Origin: an uncultured Sutterella sp.
GTDB lineage: Bacteria; Pseudomonadota; Gammaproteobacteria; Burkholderiales; Burkholderiaceae_F
Reading direction: 5' to 3'
Assembly (NCBI GenBank): GCA_900552915.1
Contig: USBS01000022.1
Location: 1 to 18,552, forward strand
DNA: 18,552 bases
Part shown: positions 1 through 7,033 of the stretch, one piece after another
Layout: every line of letters begins with the position of its first letter
Position numbering within the stretch: position 1 is the first letter of the stretch
Notes under the pieces: model-generated
Database searches by the model: none
Told to the model about the DNA's origin: nothing
Seen by the model: the letters and a program-made list of their open reading frames with translations, nothing else
Program-made: the position numbers and the translations under genes

Positions 1-508
1 CTGTCTGTCGCGTCTCACCGTCCGGACCATCCGGCAGAATCTCTTCTGGGCATTTTTCTACAACGCCGTGGGAATTCCGGTGGCCGCCGGCGTCTTTTAT
101 ACGACGCTCGGCTGGGCGCTCAATCCCATGATCGGAGCGGCCGCCATGAGCATGAGCTCGGTGTGCGTCGTCACCAATGCGCTGCGTCTCCGAGGCTTTA
201 AACCCTCGACAAAGGATTCGAAAAATTCCGTTTCAACATCGGGCGCTTCTTATGCGTCCTATCAACTTCCTGAAGAACAAAGGAGTAAAACCATGCAGAA
301 AATCATTTCCATCGAAGGCATGCACTGCCCGCACTGCTCGGGCGCTGTCACCAAGGCGCTCACGAAGATGGCAGGCGTCACCAAGGTCGATGTGAGCCTT
401 GAGGAAAAGCGCGCCGTGATCGAGTGCGACGACACCGTCACCGACGACGCGATCAAGGCCGTGATCACGGATCTTGACTTCCAAGTAACGGGTATCGAAT
501 CGAAATAA
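1..508 (+). CDS. Copper-type P1B-ATPase, C-terminal part, fused in frame to an HMA domain (5' end outside window)
   Basis: The reading frame is open from base 2 to the TAA at 506-508. Its first part encodes the last membrane helices of a heavy-metal P1B-ATPase: RLTVRTIRQN and FWAFFYNAVGIPVAAG, then the conserved closing helix with ALNPMIGAAAMSMSSVCVV followed by TNALRLRGFKP. In most CopA proteins the chain stops at about that point. Here it continues through a roughly 30-residue Ser/Thr-rich linker into a complete HMA domain with the metal-binding motif GMHCPHC. Copper ATPases pump Cu(I) out of the cytoplasm, and HMA domains bind or deliver the ion; usually they are N-terminal. The catalytic DKTG and CPC motifs would lie upstream of the window, so the metal is inferred from the C-terminal helix pattern. 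The GTG at 68 is inside the protein and is not a real start. Alternative reading: the HMA part may also be made separately from the internal start at 293. Confidence 0.85.
   Translation, partial: CLSRLTVRTIRQNLFWAFFYNAVGIPVAAGVFYTTLGWALNPMIGAAAMSMSSVCVVTNALRLRGFKPSTKDSKNSVSTSGASYASYQLPEEQRSKTMQKIISIEGMHCPHCSGAVTKALTKMAGVTKVDVSLEEKRAVIECDDTVTDDAIKAVITDLDFQVTGIESK
293..508 (+). CDS. HMA-domain metallochaperone (CopZ-like), possible internal translation product
   Basis: An ATG at 293 lies 7 bases after the good Shine-Dalgarno AGGAG (281-285) and opens a 71-residue protein that is a complete HMA fold by itself. It starts MQKIISIEGMHCPHCSG, with the metal-binding Cys pair CPHC at residues 12-15, and ends in the usual final strand of the fold. 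Free proteins of this size (CopZ, MerP-like) carry Cu(I) to the ATPase in the cytoplasm. It is in the same frame as the upstream ATPase with no stop between them, so the locus could yield a fusion, a free chaperone, or both. The ribosome binding site is better than most in the window, which favours at least some separate translation. A lost stop codon in an ancestral copA-copZ pair is another explanation. Confidence 0.55.
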   Translation: MQKIISIEGMHCPHCSGAVTKALTKMAGVTKVDVSLEEKRAVIECDDTVTDDAIKAVITDLDFQVTGIESK

Positions 509-530
509 GCAGAACTTTTTCGGCATTTCG

Positions 531-566
531 GGCGGATCTCATCGGCAGGTGAGGTTCGCCTTTCTT
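531..566 (+). terminator. Rho-independent terminator after the P1B-ATPase/HMA gene
   Basis: An 11-bp stem (531-541 with 550-560, including two G-U pairs) closes an 8-nt loop and is followed by TTTCTT (561-566). It lies 22 bp after the TAA at 508 and fits the end of the copper gene transcript. Confidence 0.7.
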
Positions 567-700
567 GTGGCCGATTGTCCGGTAGGTGCCACGAAGTTGA
601 GTGTCTGAGCCCAAAAACTCCCGCTTGCCACCGTACAATGCACTACAGTCGAACCGCTGTTGTGAAGCGGTATGCTCTAAACGCGTTTTTTGTATTTCTT

Positions 701-1375
701 ATGGCGCTCCATTACATCCTTAAACTTGTCGGTGCATCCAAACCGCCGGTTTGGCGCAAAATCATTATGGGCGATGAGGCCACCTATAACGACCTGCATT
801 ACGCCATCCAAGCGGCCTTCGGCTGGCAGGACTGTCATCTGTGGGAATTTCGTTCCGTTCGCGGAACTTTCGACTGTTGGCGCATTACAAAGAAAGACGA
901 CTTCGGGTGGGACTTCGGCGACGAATCCGACGCGACGCCGGATGTGCCTTTGGTAGAGAACGGCCGCCTGTACACTCGTTTTGTCTATCGATACGATTTC
1001 GGGGACGGCTGGGAAGTCGATGTCAAGCTTGACGGTTGGGATCCTGAGGGAGACGGTTTCGGAGAATGCGTGGCCAAAAAAGGCGCGAATCCGCCTGAAG
1101 ACTGCGGCGGAATTTACGGTTACCGGCATTTCAAGGATATCTTTACGAGAGCGGCCGACGGAACGCTTTCCGAAGAAGACGAAGCTGAGCTTAAGAGTAT
1201 GCGCGAATGGCTGTGCTTGGATGCCGACGAAACCTGGGATCCTGAAGTCGGCATTTGTCTCAAATCGGAAGTCGATGCCTGCAGGAAGGCTTGGAAGAAG
1301 CAAGCTGCCGCATATACGGCTCGGGTCAAGGCATTGAAGGAGAGAGGGAAAAAGAAAAGGGAGAGCACTCCTTGA
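701..1375 (+). CDS. pRiA4b ORF-3-like protein (PRiA4_ORF3 family)
   Basis: The 224-residue product matches the plasmid pRiA4b ORF-3-like family. This family is often found as a passenger of mobile elements (IS1096 type) and also as a lone chromosomal gene; its biochemical role is unknown. Visible family marks are the opening LKLVGASKPPVWRKI (residues 8-21), the DLHYAIQAAFGW block (31-42) with HLWEF, the YRYDFGDGWE core (about 97-105), and a PPEDCGG motif near residue 131 followed by GYRHF. The frame is open further upstream (TTG at 575, ATG at 638), but family similarity begins with MALHYILKL, so the ATG at 701 is chosen. No convincing Shine-Dalgarno precedes it; the bases just upstream are T-rich. 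The C-terminus is a charged, Lys-rich tail. No transposase or plasmid gene is adjacent, so any mobile link is only by family. Confidence 0.8.
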   Translation: MALHYILKLVGASKPPVWRKIIMGDEATYNDLHYAIQAAFGWQDCHLWEFRSVRGTFDCWRITKKDDFGWDFGDESDATPDVPLVENGRLYTRFVYRYDFGDGWEVDVKLDGWDPEGDGFGECVAKKGANPPEDCGGIYGYRHFKDIFTRAADGTLSEEDEAELKSMREWLCLDADETWDPEVGICLKSEVDACRKAWKKQAAAYTARVKALKERGKKKRESTP

Positions 1376-1387
1376 CGCTTGAAAAAT

Positions 1388-1413
1388 AGCGGCGGCCGTT
1401 TGGCCGCCGCTTT
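1388..1413. terminator. Bidirectional terminator between convergent genes
   Basis: A perfect 10-bp stem (AGCGGCGGCC at 1388-1397 with 1402-1411) has a 4-nt loop. On the plus strand TTTGCTT follows. On the minus strand the stem is followed by a better T-run (complement of GAAAAATAG at 1381-1389). It sits between two converging genes ending at 1375 and 1443 and probably serves both, the minus-strand gene best. Confidence 0.85.
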
Positions 1414-1442
1414 GCTTCAGAGTTCGAGCTCTACCGAACTGC

Positions 1443-2675
1443 TCAATTCCAGGTGAGATAGGTGTAGGCGGAGAATGTGCCGAGCAACAGCGCTTCGGCA
1501 AGCGCCACCGGCAGCAGCGTCTTAAAGAAATCCGCCTTGAAGTAGTCAAGCGTCACGATGAGGCACACGTGCGTGGGCGTCACCATCTGGCCGCCGACGC
1601 CGAAGACGAGCGCAACACCTACGAGATCGAGCGGCGCCTGAGGAGCCAGAAGCGCCACAATCGGCATGACGATTGCGACGTGACCCTGCGACATACCGGT
1701 GAGAACACCGATCAAGAAGCTCAAGCCCGCGATGATTACCGGCGTCGGAAGCGGAGCGGCTCTAAAGCTCGTCACCACTTGAGCGAGCACGCCCGTGACG
1801 TCAAGAAGCTGGATGAAAAAGAGAATGCACGAGACGTCGCGCAACAGCTTCCACTCGATGGCGCCGATGAAGACTTCCTTGACGCCGACCGCGCGGTTCA
1901 TACCCATCAGCACGGGAATCATCAGAGCGGCGATGAGGCCCATCGAGATCGCAGCGCCCATGCCGCAAAAGACCATCAGAACGAAGACGGCAAGCACCGG
2001 CAGAATCGACATCCAGAAGTCGGTACGCGCGTGATTGAGGTCAAAATCGGGATCGTCGATCATCTGCTGCGCGCGGATGTCCTGGAACTTCATCGGACGC
2101 ACGAAGAGAATCCAGCCGATGATGAACATCAGCGCTGTGACCCATGCCAGATGAACAATCAATTCGCCCACGCCGATGCCCACGATCGAGCAGGCAAGAA
2201 TCATGCCCGGGATGATGGGGCTCGAATATTCGAAAATATGGCGGAACCAAAGGTTGACGATCGCTTTCTCTTCGGCCTTGATCGTCATGCCCTTGGAAGC
2301 GTTGTCGACGATCGGAGCCGAAAAGCGTGCCCCGCCCACGGAAGGCAGCAGCCCGAGGAAGGCGGGCATCACCGCAAGCGTCACCTTTGTCGAGTGAATC
2401 AGGTGGTTGAGGTACTGGACCATGCCTTTGAGGCAGCCGCTTTTGCGCAGTTCAATCTCAAGGCAGACCACGAAATAGAGAGCAAGAAGCAGGTCGTAGG
2501 TGCGCTGCATCGTGAGCATTTCTTTGGCGGCCTGGCCCAGAAGCGCGACTTCGGGTTTGACGAGAACCCAGATCAGAAGGCCCCCACCCAAAATCGAAGG
2601 GCCGATGGGCACCTTTTTGCGAAGAGCCACGATGATGAGCACCATCGCAATGGCAATGACGACAAAAACATTCAT
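1443..2675 (-). CDS. DUF401 family integral membrane protein (putative transporter)
   Basis: The 410-residue, highly hydrophobic protein resembles the DUF401 family, predicted polytopic inner-membrane proteins related in layout to ion-transporter-superfamily carriers; the substrate is unknown. Family-like features include the N-terminal helix MNVFVVIAIAMVLIIVAL, a conserved loop with LLPSVGGARFSAPIVD, the stretch NLWFRHIFEYSSPIIPG, and a late helix pair around LTGMSQGHVAIVMP and GVGGQMVTPTHVCL that looks like a re-entrant or substrate-binding segment. The frame extends upstream to 2780, but those 35 residues are polar and Arg-rich and do not look like the start of this family. A TAGAAT -10-like hexamer on the minus strand (2722-2727) would start transcription about 40 bases before the ATG at 2675, supporting the shorter form. 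The gene stands alone, ends in the terminator at 1388-1413, and is divergent from metN. Confidence 0.8.
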   Translation of the reverse strand: MNVFVVIAIAMVLIIVALRKKVPIGPSILGGGLLIWVLVKPEVALLGQAAKEMLTMQRTYDLLLALYFVVCLEIELRKSGCLKGMVQYLNHLIHSTKVTLAVMPAFLGLLPSVGGARFSAPIVDNASKGMTIKAEEKAIVNLWFRHIFEYSSPIIPGMILACSIVGIGVGELIVHLAWVTALMFIIGWILFVRPMKFQDIRAQQMIDDPDFDLNHARTDFWMSILPVLAVFVLMVFCGMGAAISMGLIAALMIPVLMGMNRAVGVKEVFIGAIEWKLLRDVSCILFFIQLLDVTGVLAQVVTSFRAAPLPTPVIIAGLSFLIGVLTGMSQGHVAIVMPIVALLAPQAPLDLVGVALVFGVGGQMVTPTHVCLIVTLDYFKADFFKTLLPVALAEALLLGTFSAYTYLTWN

Positions 2676-3128
2676 AGCAGTTAAATTGCCGCAGGGCGGC
2701 GCAAATCTCAAATAAGAATTGATTCTACGCCTGAGAGTCCGAAGTCCGTAGTCGTTGTCGAAGTTAGGTAGTTTGTGCATCTTGACAAAGCGCCGGCAAA
2801 ATCGGAGACTACGCTATTCGTGCAAATCCAAGAATTCACGCTTTCTTGCCAGACATGTGTTCGTTTAGCACAACGCTTGTTTCATTTGCGGTTTCTACCC
2901 GCTACTGTCGCTCTCATCTCATGCGCTGATTGACCGGCGCAGGGCTTGTGCCGCTTTGCACGGATTTATCCGCGGCTTCGATTTTTCTCCGACCGATATC
3001 GAAGCTTTCGATCCGGCAGGCCCGTCTATCGATTTTTCTTCCGGCTTTGTGCCGAAGTTGTGTTGTGCGGTTCGGTGTACGACCTGAGCGTGCCGGCATG
3101 ACAAACCAAGAAAGCACATTTGCAAAAG
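2676..3128. other. Divergent intergenic region between DUF401 gene and metN, with several dyads
   Basis: No convincing gene was found in this 453-nt stretch; the short frames in it lack similarity and ribosome binding sites. It should hold both divergent promoters. The metN-proximal half is rich in symmetry: GCTTCGAT (2975-2982) is matched perfectly by ATCGAAGC (2998-3005). The second arm overlaps a smaller dyad, ATCGAA-GCT-TTCGAT (2998-3012). The 11-mer TCGATTTTTCT occurs twice (2978-2988 and 3029-3039). A CGGC/GCCG hairpin lies near 3042-3054. These could be regulator sites or a structured leader of metNIQ. I could not match them to a known methionine riboswitch. Confidence 0.5.
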
Positions 3129-4169
3129 ATGCTTGAACTCAAACACATTACAAAAACGTTTAATACGGACGCAGGCCGCGTGACGGCGGTCGACGACGTT
3201 TCGCTTACGATCAATCCCGGGGAAATCTTCGGGATAATCGGGTTTTCGGGCGCCGGCAAATCCACGCTGGTGCGCTGCATCAATCTTCTCGAACGCCCGA
3301 CTTCGGGTAACGTGATTGTCGACGGCACCGATCTCACGACGCTTTCCGACGCCGATCTGCGCGTCGTGCGCCGCCGCATCGGCATGATTTTCCAGCACTT
3401 CAACCTGATGCCCAGCCGAACGGTGTTCGACAACATTGCCCTGGCTCTGCGGCATTCCGAGCTCGGCAAAGAGGCCAAGACCGAAAAAATCAAGGAGCTG
3501 TTGGCGCTAGTCGGACTTTCCGACAAGCTCAACGCTTATCCCGCACAGCTTTCGGGCGGTCAAAAGCAGCGTGTGGCCATCGCTCGGGCGCTTGCCAACG
3601 ATCCGAAGGTGCTTTTGTGCGACGAGGCGACCAGTGCGCTCGATCCGCAGACCACGCATTCGATTCTGAAGCTACTCAAGGAAGTCAACCAAAAGCTTAA
3701 GCTCACCATCGTCGTCATCACGCACCAGATGTCGGTGATCAAGGAAATCTGCGATCGGGTGGCGGTGATGAAGACCGGGCGCATCGTCGAAGAGGGTTCC
3801 ATCACGGACATCTTTGCGCATCCCAAGGCCGATCTGACCAAGGAATTCATCAACACGGCCAACAATGTGAAGAAGTTTCTGGGACTGGTCGAAAGCGGGC
3901 AGCTCGACAGCGAAGTGGCCGACGGCGGCAAGATTTTGCTTTTGACCTATACGGGCGGTTCGGCGGGCGAACCTCTGGTGGTGGCGCTTTACGAACGATT
4001 CCGCGTCCGGGCCAATATCGTTTTCGGCAACATCGACTTCATTCAGGGAGCTGCTTTGGGCAAGTTGGGCGTGGTGCTTACGGGCGAGCCTCAAGCCGTG
4101 GCGGCAGCCGAGGACTATCTCAAGCAAAACGGCGTTTTCGTAGAGGAGCTCAAGAATGGACTTCATTAA
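3129..4169 (+). CDS. metN: Methionine ABC transporter ATP-binding protein MetN
   Basis: MetN is the ATPase of the MetNIQ importer for L- and D-methionine at the inner membrane. The 346-residue product shows all ABC motifs: Walker A GFSGAGKS (38-45), Q-loop glutamine 89 in MIFQHFN, signature LSGGQ (141-145), Walker B VLLCDE (161-166) and the H-loop histidine 199. Residues about 268-346 form the NIL domain that binds methionine and inhibits transport when the cytoplasmic pool is high, so self-regulation is expected. The ATG at 3129 is chosen because MLELKHITKTF aligns with the usual MetN start; a TTG three codons upstream is possible. No strong Shine-Dalgarno is visible. The gene overlaps metI by 14 bp, implying coupled translation. 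Confidence 0.95.
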   Translation: MLELKHITKTFNTDAGRVTAVDDVSLTINPGEIFGIIGFSGAGKSTLVRCINLLERPTSGNVIVDGTDLTTLSDADLRVVRRRIGMIFQHFNLMPSRTVFDNIALALRHSELGKEAKTEKIKELLALVGLSDKLNAYPAQLSGGQKQRVAIARALANDPKVLLCDEATSALDPQTTHSILKLLKEVNQKLKLTIVVITHQMSVIKEICDRVAVMKTGRIVEEGSITDIFAHPKADLTKEFINTANNVKKFLGLVESGQLDSEVADGGKILLLTYTGGSAGEPLVVALYERFRVRANIVFGNIDFIQGAALGKLGVVLTGEPQAVAAAEDYLKQNGVFVEELKNGLH

Positions 4170-4833
4170 TCAATTGATGCCCAATTTCGAACGCTTGAGC
4201 GGAGAGCTGCTCGAGTGCATCGGGCAAACTTTTACGATGCTTGCCGTTTCGGGCTCCATTGCCTGGGTGTTGGGCGTGGCCGTCGGCGTGCTGCTCACCG
4301 TGTGCCGTCCCGGCGGCATTCTTGAAAACCGCGTTCTTTTTACGGTCTTTGACCGCGGCATCGACATCATTCGTTCGATTCCGTTCATCATTTTGATTGT
4401 GCTGCTGATTCCGGTGAGCCGCTTTTTGGTGGGGACCGGTTCCGGCGTAACGGGCTCCTTTGTGGCGCTTGTGGCGGGTACCGTGCCGTTTTTTGCCCGT
4501 CAGATCGAATCGGTTCTGGCCGATATCGACCACGGGCTCATCGAAGCGAGCCAGGCCATGGGTTTTTCGCCGCGTGAAATCATCTTTTCCGTTTATTTGC
4601 GAGAAAGCATTCCGGGCATCACGCGCGTGACCATGATTACGTTTGTGAGCCTTGTGGGCATCACGGCGATTGCGGGCGCAATCGGTGCGGGCGGCCTCGG
4701 CGACTTCGCTATTCGATACGGCTATCAGATGGGCTACCGAGACATGATCTGGCTGACCGTGATCATCATTTTGCTCATCATCAGCGTGTTCCAGTTTTTC
4801 GGCAACATCATCATCAAAAAATCAACGCATTAA
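4156..4833 (+). CDS. metI: Methionine ABC transporter permease MetI
   Basis: The 225-residue membrane protein is the permease of the MetNIQ importer; two copies form the channel and contact MetN through the EAA loop. Hydrophobic segments lie roughly at 22-50, 65-88, 98-114, 152-180 and 197-217, which fits the usual five helices. The EAA-type coupling motif is visible as EASQAMGFSPREI (130-142). The conserved signature GAGGLGDFAIRYGYQ (177-191) is typical of MetI. The Shine-Dalgarno AGGAG (4144-4148) lies inside the end of metN, and the start codon overlaps metN by 14 bp. Length and motifs are normal for the family. Confidence 0.95.
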   Translation: MDFINQLMPNFERLSGELLECIGQTFTMLAVSGSIAWVLGVAVGVLLTVCRPGGILENRVLFTVFDRGIDIIRSIPFIILIVLLIPVSRFLVGTGSGVTGSFVALVAGTVPFFARQIESVLADIDHGLIEASQAMGFSPREIIFSVYLRESIPGITRVTMITFVSLVGITAIAGAIGAGGLGDFAIRYGYQMGYRDMIWLTVIIILLIISVFQFFGNIIIKKSTH

Positions 4834-4852
4834 TTTAGATCGGGAGAAAACC

Positions 4853-5731
4853 ATGAAGGGATTGCATTTCGGAAAAGCGGCTGCTGCTCTGGCCGCTCTG
4901 AGCATTGCGGCTGTGGCGCTTACGGGCTGCGGAGACAACAAAAAGGATGCGGCCGCTGCCGGCATGACGATCGTGAAGGTGGGTGTTGTGGGCGACTACA
5001 ACGCGCAGTGGGATACGGTCAACGAGCTTCTTAAGAAGGACAAGATTCAGGTCAAGCTCGTGAAGTTTTCCGACTATGCAACGCCCAATCGTGCGCTTGC
5101 CGACGGTGAAATCGATCTCAATGCCTTCCAGCACAAGGCCTATCTGAAAAACGACATCGAACGAAACGGTTACAAGATCGAAGCGATCGGCGACACGCTC
5201 ATCACGCCGCTTCGCGTCTTCAACAACAAAAATAAGCTCAAGTCCATGAAGGACGTCAAGGACGGCGATATTTTCGCCATCCCGAGCGACCTCACCAACG
5301 GAGGCCGTGCCCTGAAGGTGCTTGAAGCCGCAGGTCTCATCGTGTGCGATCCGGCCAAGGGCTATGTCCCGACCAAGACCGACATCACGAAGTACAACGT
5401 CAAGATCGAGATTCGCGAAGCGGAATCGGGCGTGCTCTTCAACATTCTGCCCGATGTGTCGGCTGCGCTTATCAACGGAGGCAATGCCTACACGGCCGGA
5501 TTGGATTCGAAGAAGGATTCGATCTTTGCCGAAAACATCGATCCCAAGACCAATCCCAATGTCGGTCAGCTTTTCAACGTGATCGCGGCGCGCAGCAAGG
5601 ATAAGGACAATCCCGTCTATAAGAAGGTGGTTGATGCCTACCACACGCCTGAAACCGCAAAGACGCTCGTGACCGTCTACAAGGGTGCCTTCACTCCGGT
5701 GTGGGCGGGTTCTGAGAAGTACACGTACTAA
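4853..5731 (+). CDS. metQ: Methionine-binding lipoprotein MetQ (NlpA family)
   Basis: This 292-residue protein is the substrate-binding component of the methionine importer. It begins with a lipoprotein signal: positive MKGLHFGK, a hydrophobic Ala/Leu stretch, and lipobox LTGC with the lipidated Cys at 26. The mature protein would be tethered to the outer face of the inner membrane. The body matches the NlpA/MetQ fold: VGVVGDYNAQWDTV near 42-55, then DYATPNRALADGEIDLNAFQH, a hallmark of the family, and later GGNAYTAGLD. A Shine-Dalgarno GGGAGA lies about 8 bases before the ATG, 19 bp after metI. Gene order metN-metI-metQ is the common one. A D- or L-methionine, methionine sulfoxide or peptide ligand cannot be told apart from sequence alone. 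Confidence 0.94.
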   Translation: MKGLHFGKAAAALAALSIAAVALTGCGDNKKDAAAAGMTIVKVGVVGDYNAQWDTVNELLKKDKIQVKLVKFSDYATPNRALADGEIDLNAFQHKAYLKNDIERNGYKIEAIGDTLITPLRVFNNKNKLKSMKDVKDGDIFAIPSDLTNGGRALKVLEAAGLIVCDPAKGYVPTKTDITKYNVKIEIREAESGVLFNILPDVSAALINGGNAYTAGLDSKKDSIFAENIDPKTNPNVGQLFNVIAARSKDKDNPVYKKVVDAYHTPETAKTLVTVYKGAFTPVWAGSEKYTY

Positions 5732-5754
5732 TTTGCAGAGAAACGACAACCGAC

Positions 5755-5798
5755 GGAAACACAAGCAAGCAATTGCTCCGCCGGTTTCCTTTTATTTT
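5755..5798 (+). terminator. Possible weak terminator after metQ
   Basis: GGAAAC (5755-5760) can pair with GTTTCC (5784-5789), which is followed by TTTTATTTT (5790-5798). The loop contains the palindrome AGCAATTGCT (5769-5778). The stem is short and the loop long, so it may only partly end transcription before the downstream amidohydrolase. Confidence 0.3.
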
Positions 5799-5815
5799 GA
5801 AAGCGATTTTCAAAC

Positions 5816-7000
5816 ATGGCCATTGACACTTGCGTTCTCGAGCAGAAGGACTACATCGTCGGCATGCGCCGCTACTTTCACGCGCATCCCGAAGTGAGCC
5901 TCAAGGAATTCAAAACCTCGGCGCGTATTGAAGAAGAGCTCGACAAGATCGGCGTCGAACACAGACGCGTCGGCGAGACGGGCGTTTTTGCCTTCATTCG
6001 GGGAAAAAAGAAGATTGCCGGAAAGCCGAAGACGGTTGCCTTGCGTGCGGACATGGACGCGCTTGGGATGGACGACCTGAAACAATGCGAGTACTCCTCG
6101 CAAAACCCCGGGTGCTGCCACGCCTGCGGACACGACGGGCATACGGCGACGCTTCTGGCCGCAGCACGCATTCTGAAGGCCATGGAAAATGAGTTCGCCG
6201 GCGAAGTGCGCTTCTTCTTCCAGCAGGCCGAGGAAATCGGGCAGGGGGCTCGGCAGTTTGCGGCGGCCGGTTTGCTTGAAGGCGTCGATCGCATTTACGG
6301 CCAGCATGTCACCAATACGCTCAACGTGGGTCAGGTCGGCATCGTTGCCGGACCGCTCAACGCAAGCTGCGACTTCTTCCGAATCGAGGTCAAAGGCAAG
6401 GGGGCGCACGTGTCGATGCCGCACAAGGGCGTCGATGCGCTTTATGTGGCTTCCCAAATTGTTGTCGCGCTTCAGAGTATTGTGGCCCGCAGCACGGATC
6501 CGATGGAGTCCGCTGTTGTCGGGATCGGCAAAGCCTGGGCAGGCACTCAGTACAACATCGTGGCCGAAGATGCCGTGCTCGAAGGCACGGTGCGCACCTT
6601 CAGCCACGAGGTGCGCGAGGCGACCAATCGGCGTCTTGTCGACATTGCCGAAAAGACGGCAGAGATGTTCGGCGCTAAGGCAACCGTCACGATCAAGAAC
6701 TACTCCAATCCGCTCATCAATGATGCGGCCGCTACGGAAGACGCCAAGATCGTTGCGCGTGAAATCGTGGGCGAAGAAAACATCGTTTCCGACTATCCCA
6801 AGTCAATGATGGCCGAAGACTTTGCCGACTATCTGCCGCATTGCTCGGGGACGTTTGTCTACTTCGGCACGCACAGCAGCAAGCCCGGTACGGATCGGCC
6901 CAACCACAACGGCTACTTCGATATCGATGAGGACGGGCTGCTCGTCGCCTGCAATCTCTTTGTTCGTTATGCACTGCACGCGCTCAATTCGGCAGCTTAA
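5816..7000 (+). CDS. M20D family metallo-amidohydrolase (N-acyl amino acid / hippurate hydrolase type)
   Basis: The 394-residue protein belongs to the M20D amidohydrolases, cytoplasmic di-metal enzymes that cleave N-acyl amino acids, hippurate or related amides. All five expected ligands are visible: Cys104 and His106 in the HACGHDGH block (102-109), Glu140 in QQAEE, His164 in YGQHV, and His364 in NHNGYFD. The dimerisation or lid domain, with GKGAHVSMPHKGVDAL (about 194-209), lies between the two catalytic halves, as is normal. No signal peptide is present. The gene starts 84 bp after metQ on the same strand, suggesting that it acts on what the importer brings in, for example an N-acylated methionine. 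That substrate is inferred from position only. The ATG at 5816 has only a weak GAAAG upstream, but no better start exists and the N-terminus aligns well. Confidence 0.9.
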   Translation: MAIDTCVLEQKDYIVGMRRYFHAHPEVSLKEFKTSARIEEELDKIGVEHRRVGETGVFAFIRGKKKIAGKPKTVALRADMDALGMDDLKQCEYSSQNPGCCHACGHDGHTATLLAAARILKAMENEFAGEVRFFFQQAEEIGQGARQFAAAGLLEGVDRIYGQHVTNTLNVGQVGIVAGPLNASCDFFRIEVKGKGAHVSMPHKGVDALYVASQIVVALQSIVARSTDPMESAVVGIGKAWAGTQYNIVAEDAVLEGTVRTFSHEVREATNRRLVDIAEKTAEMFGAKATVTIKNYSNPLINDAAATEDAKIVAREIVGEENIVSDYPKSMMAEDFADYLPHCSGTFVYFGTHSSKPGTDRPNHNGYFDIDEDGLLVACNLFVRYALHALNSAA

Positions 7001-7004
7001 AGCG

Positions 7005-7030
7005 TGCGGCTGCCTTTAGCGGCAGCCGCA
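7005..7030. terminator. Hairpin between convergent genes, likely bidirectional terminator
   Basis: A perfect 10-bp stem (TGCGGCTGCC at 7005-7014 with 7021-7030) has the 6-nt loop TTTAGC. It sits between the amidohydrolase stop (7000) and the minus-strand gene that ends at 7034. Neither side has a long T-run, so termination may be inefficient or factor-assisted. Confidence 0.55.
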
Positions 7031-7033
7031 TCG

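Noticed and set aside
575..700. Upstream TTG or ATG starts for the pRiA4b ORF-3-like gene
   Set aside because: The added residues do not resemble the family and the first would start only 8 bp after the terminator of the preceding gene.
1569..2684. 371-residue open frame on the plus strand opposite the DUF401 gene
   Set aside because: Its charged His/Asp/Arg composition is the antisense image of a membrane protein; the minus-strand reading has family similarity and fits the terminator.
2676..2780. 35-residue N-terminal extension of the DUF401 protein
   Set aside because: It is polar and Arg-rich, lies upstream of a -10-like TAGAAT, and the family start fits MNVFVVIAI at 2675.
2781..3128. 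SAM or SAH riboswitch before metN
   Set aside because: I could not recognise the conserved cores of these classes; the dyads seen do not fit a known consensus by eye.
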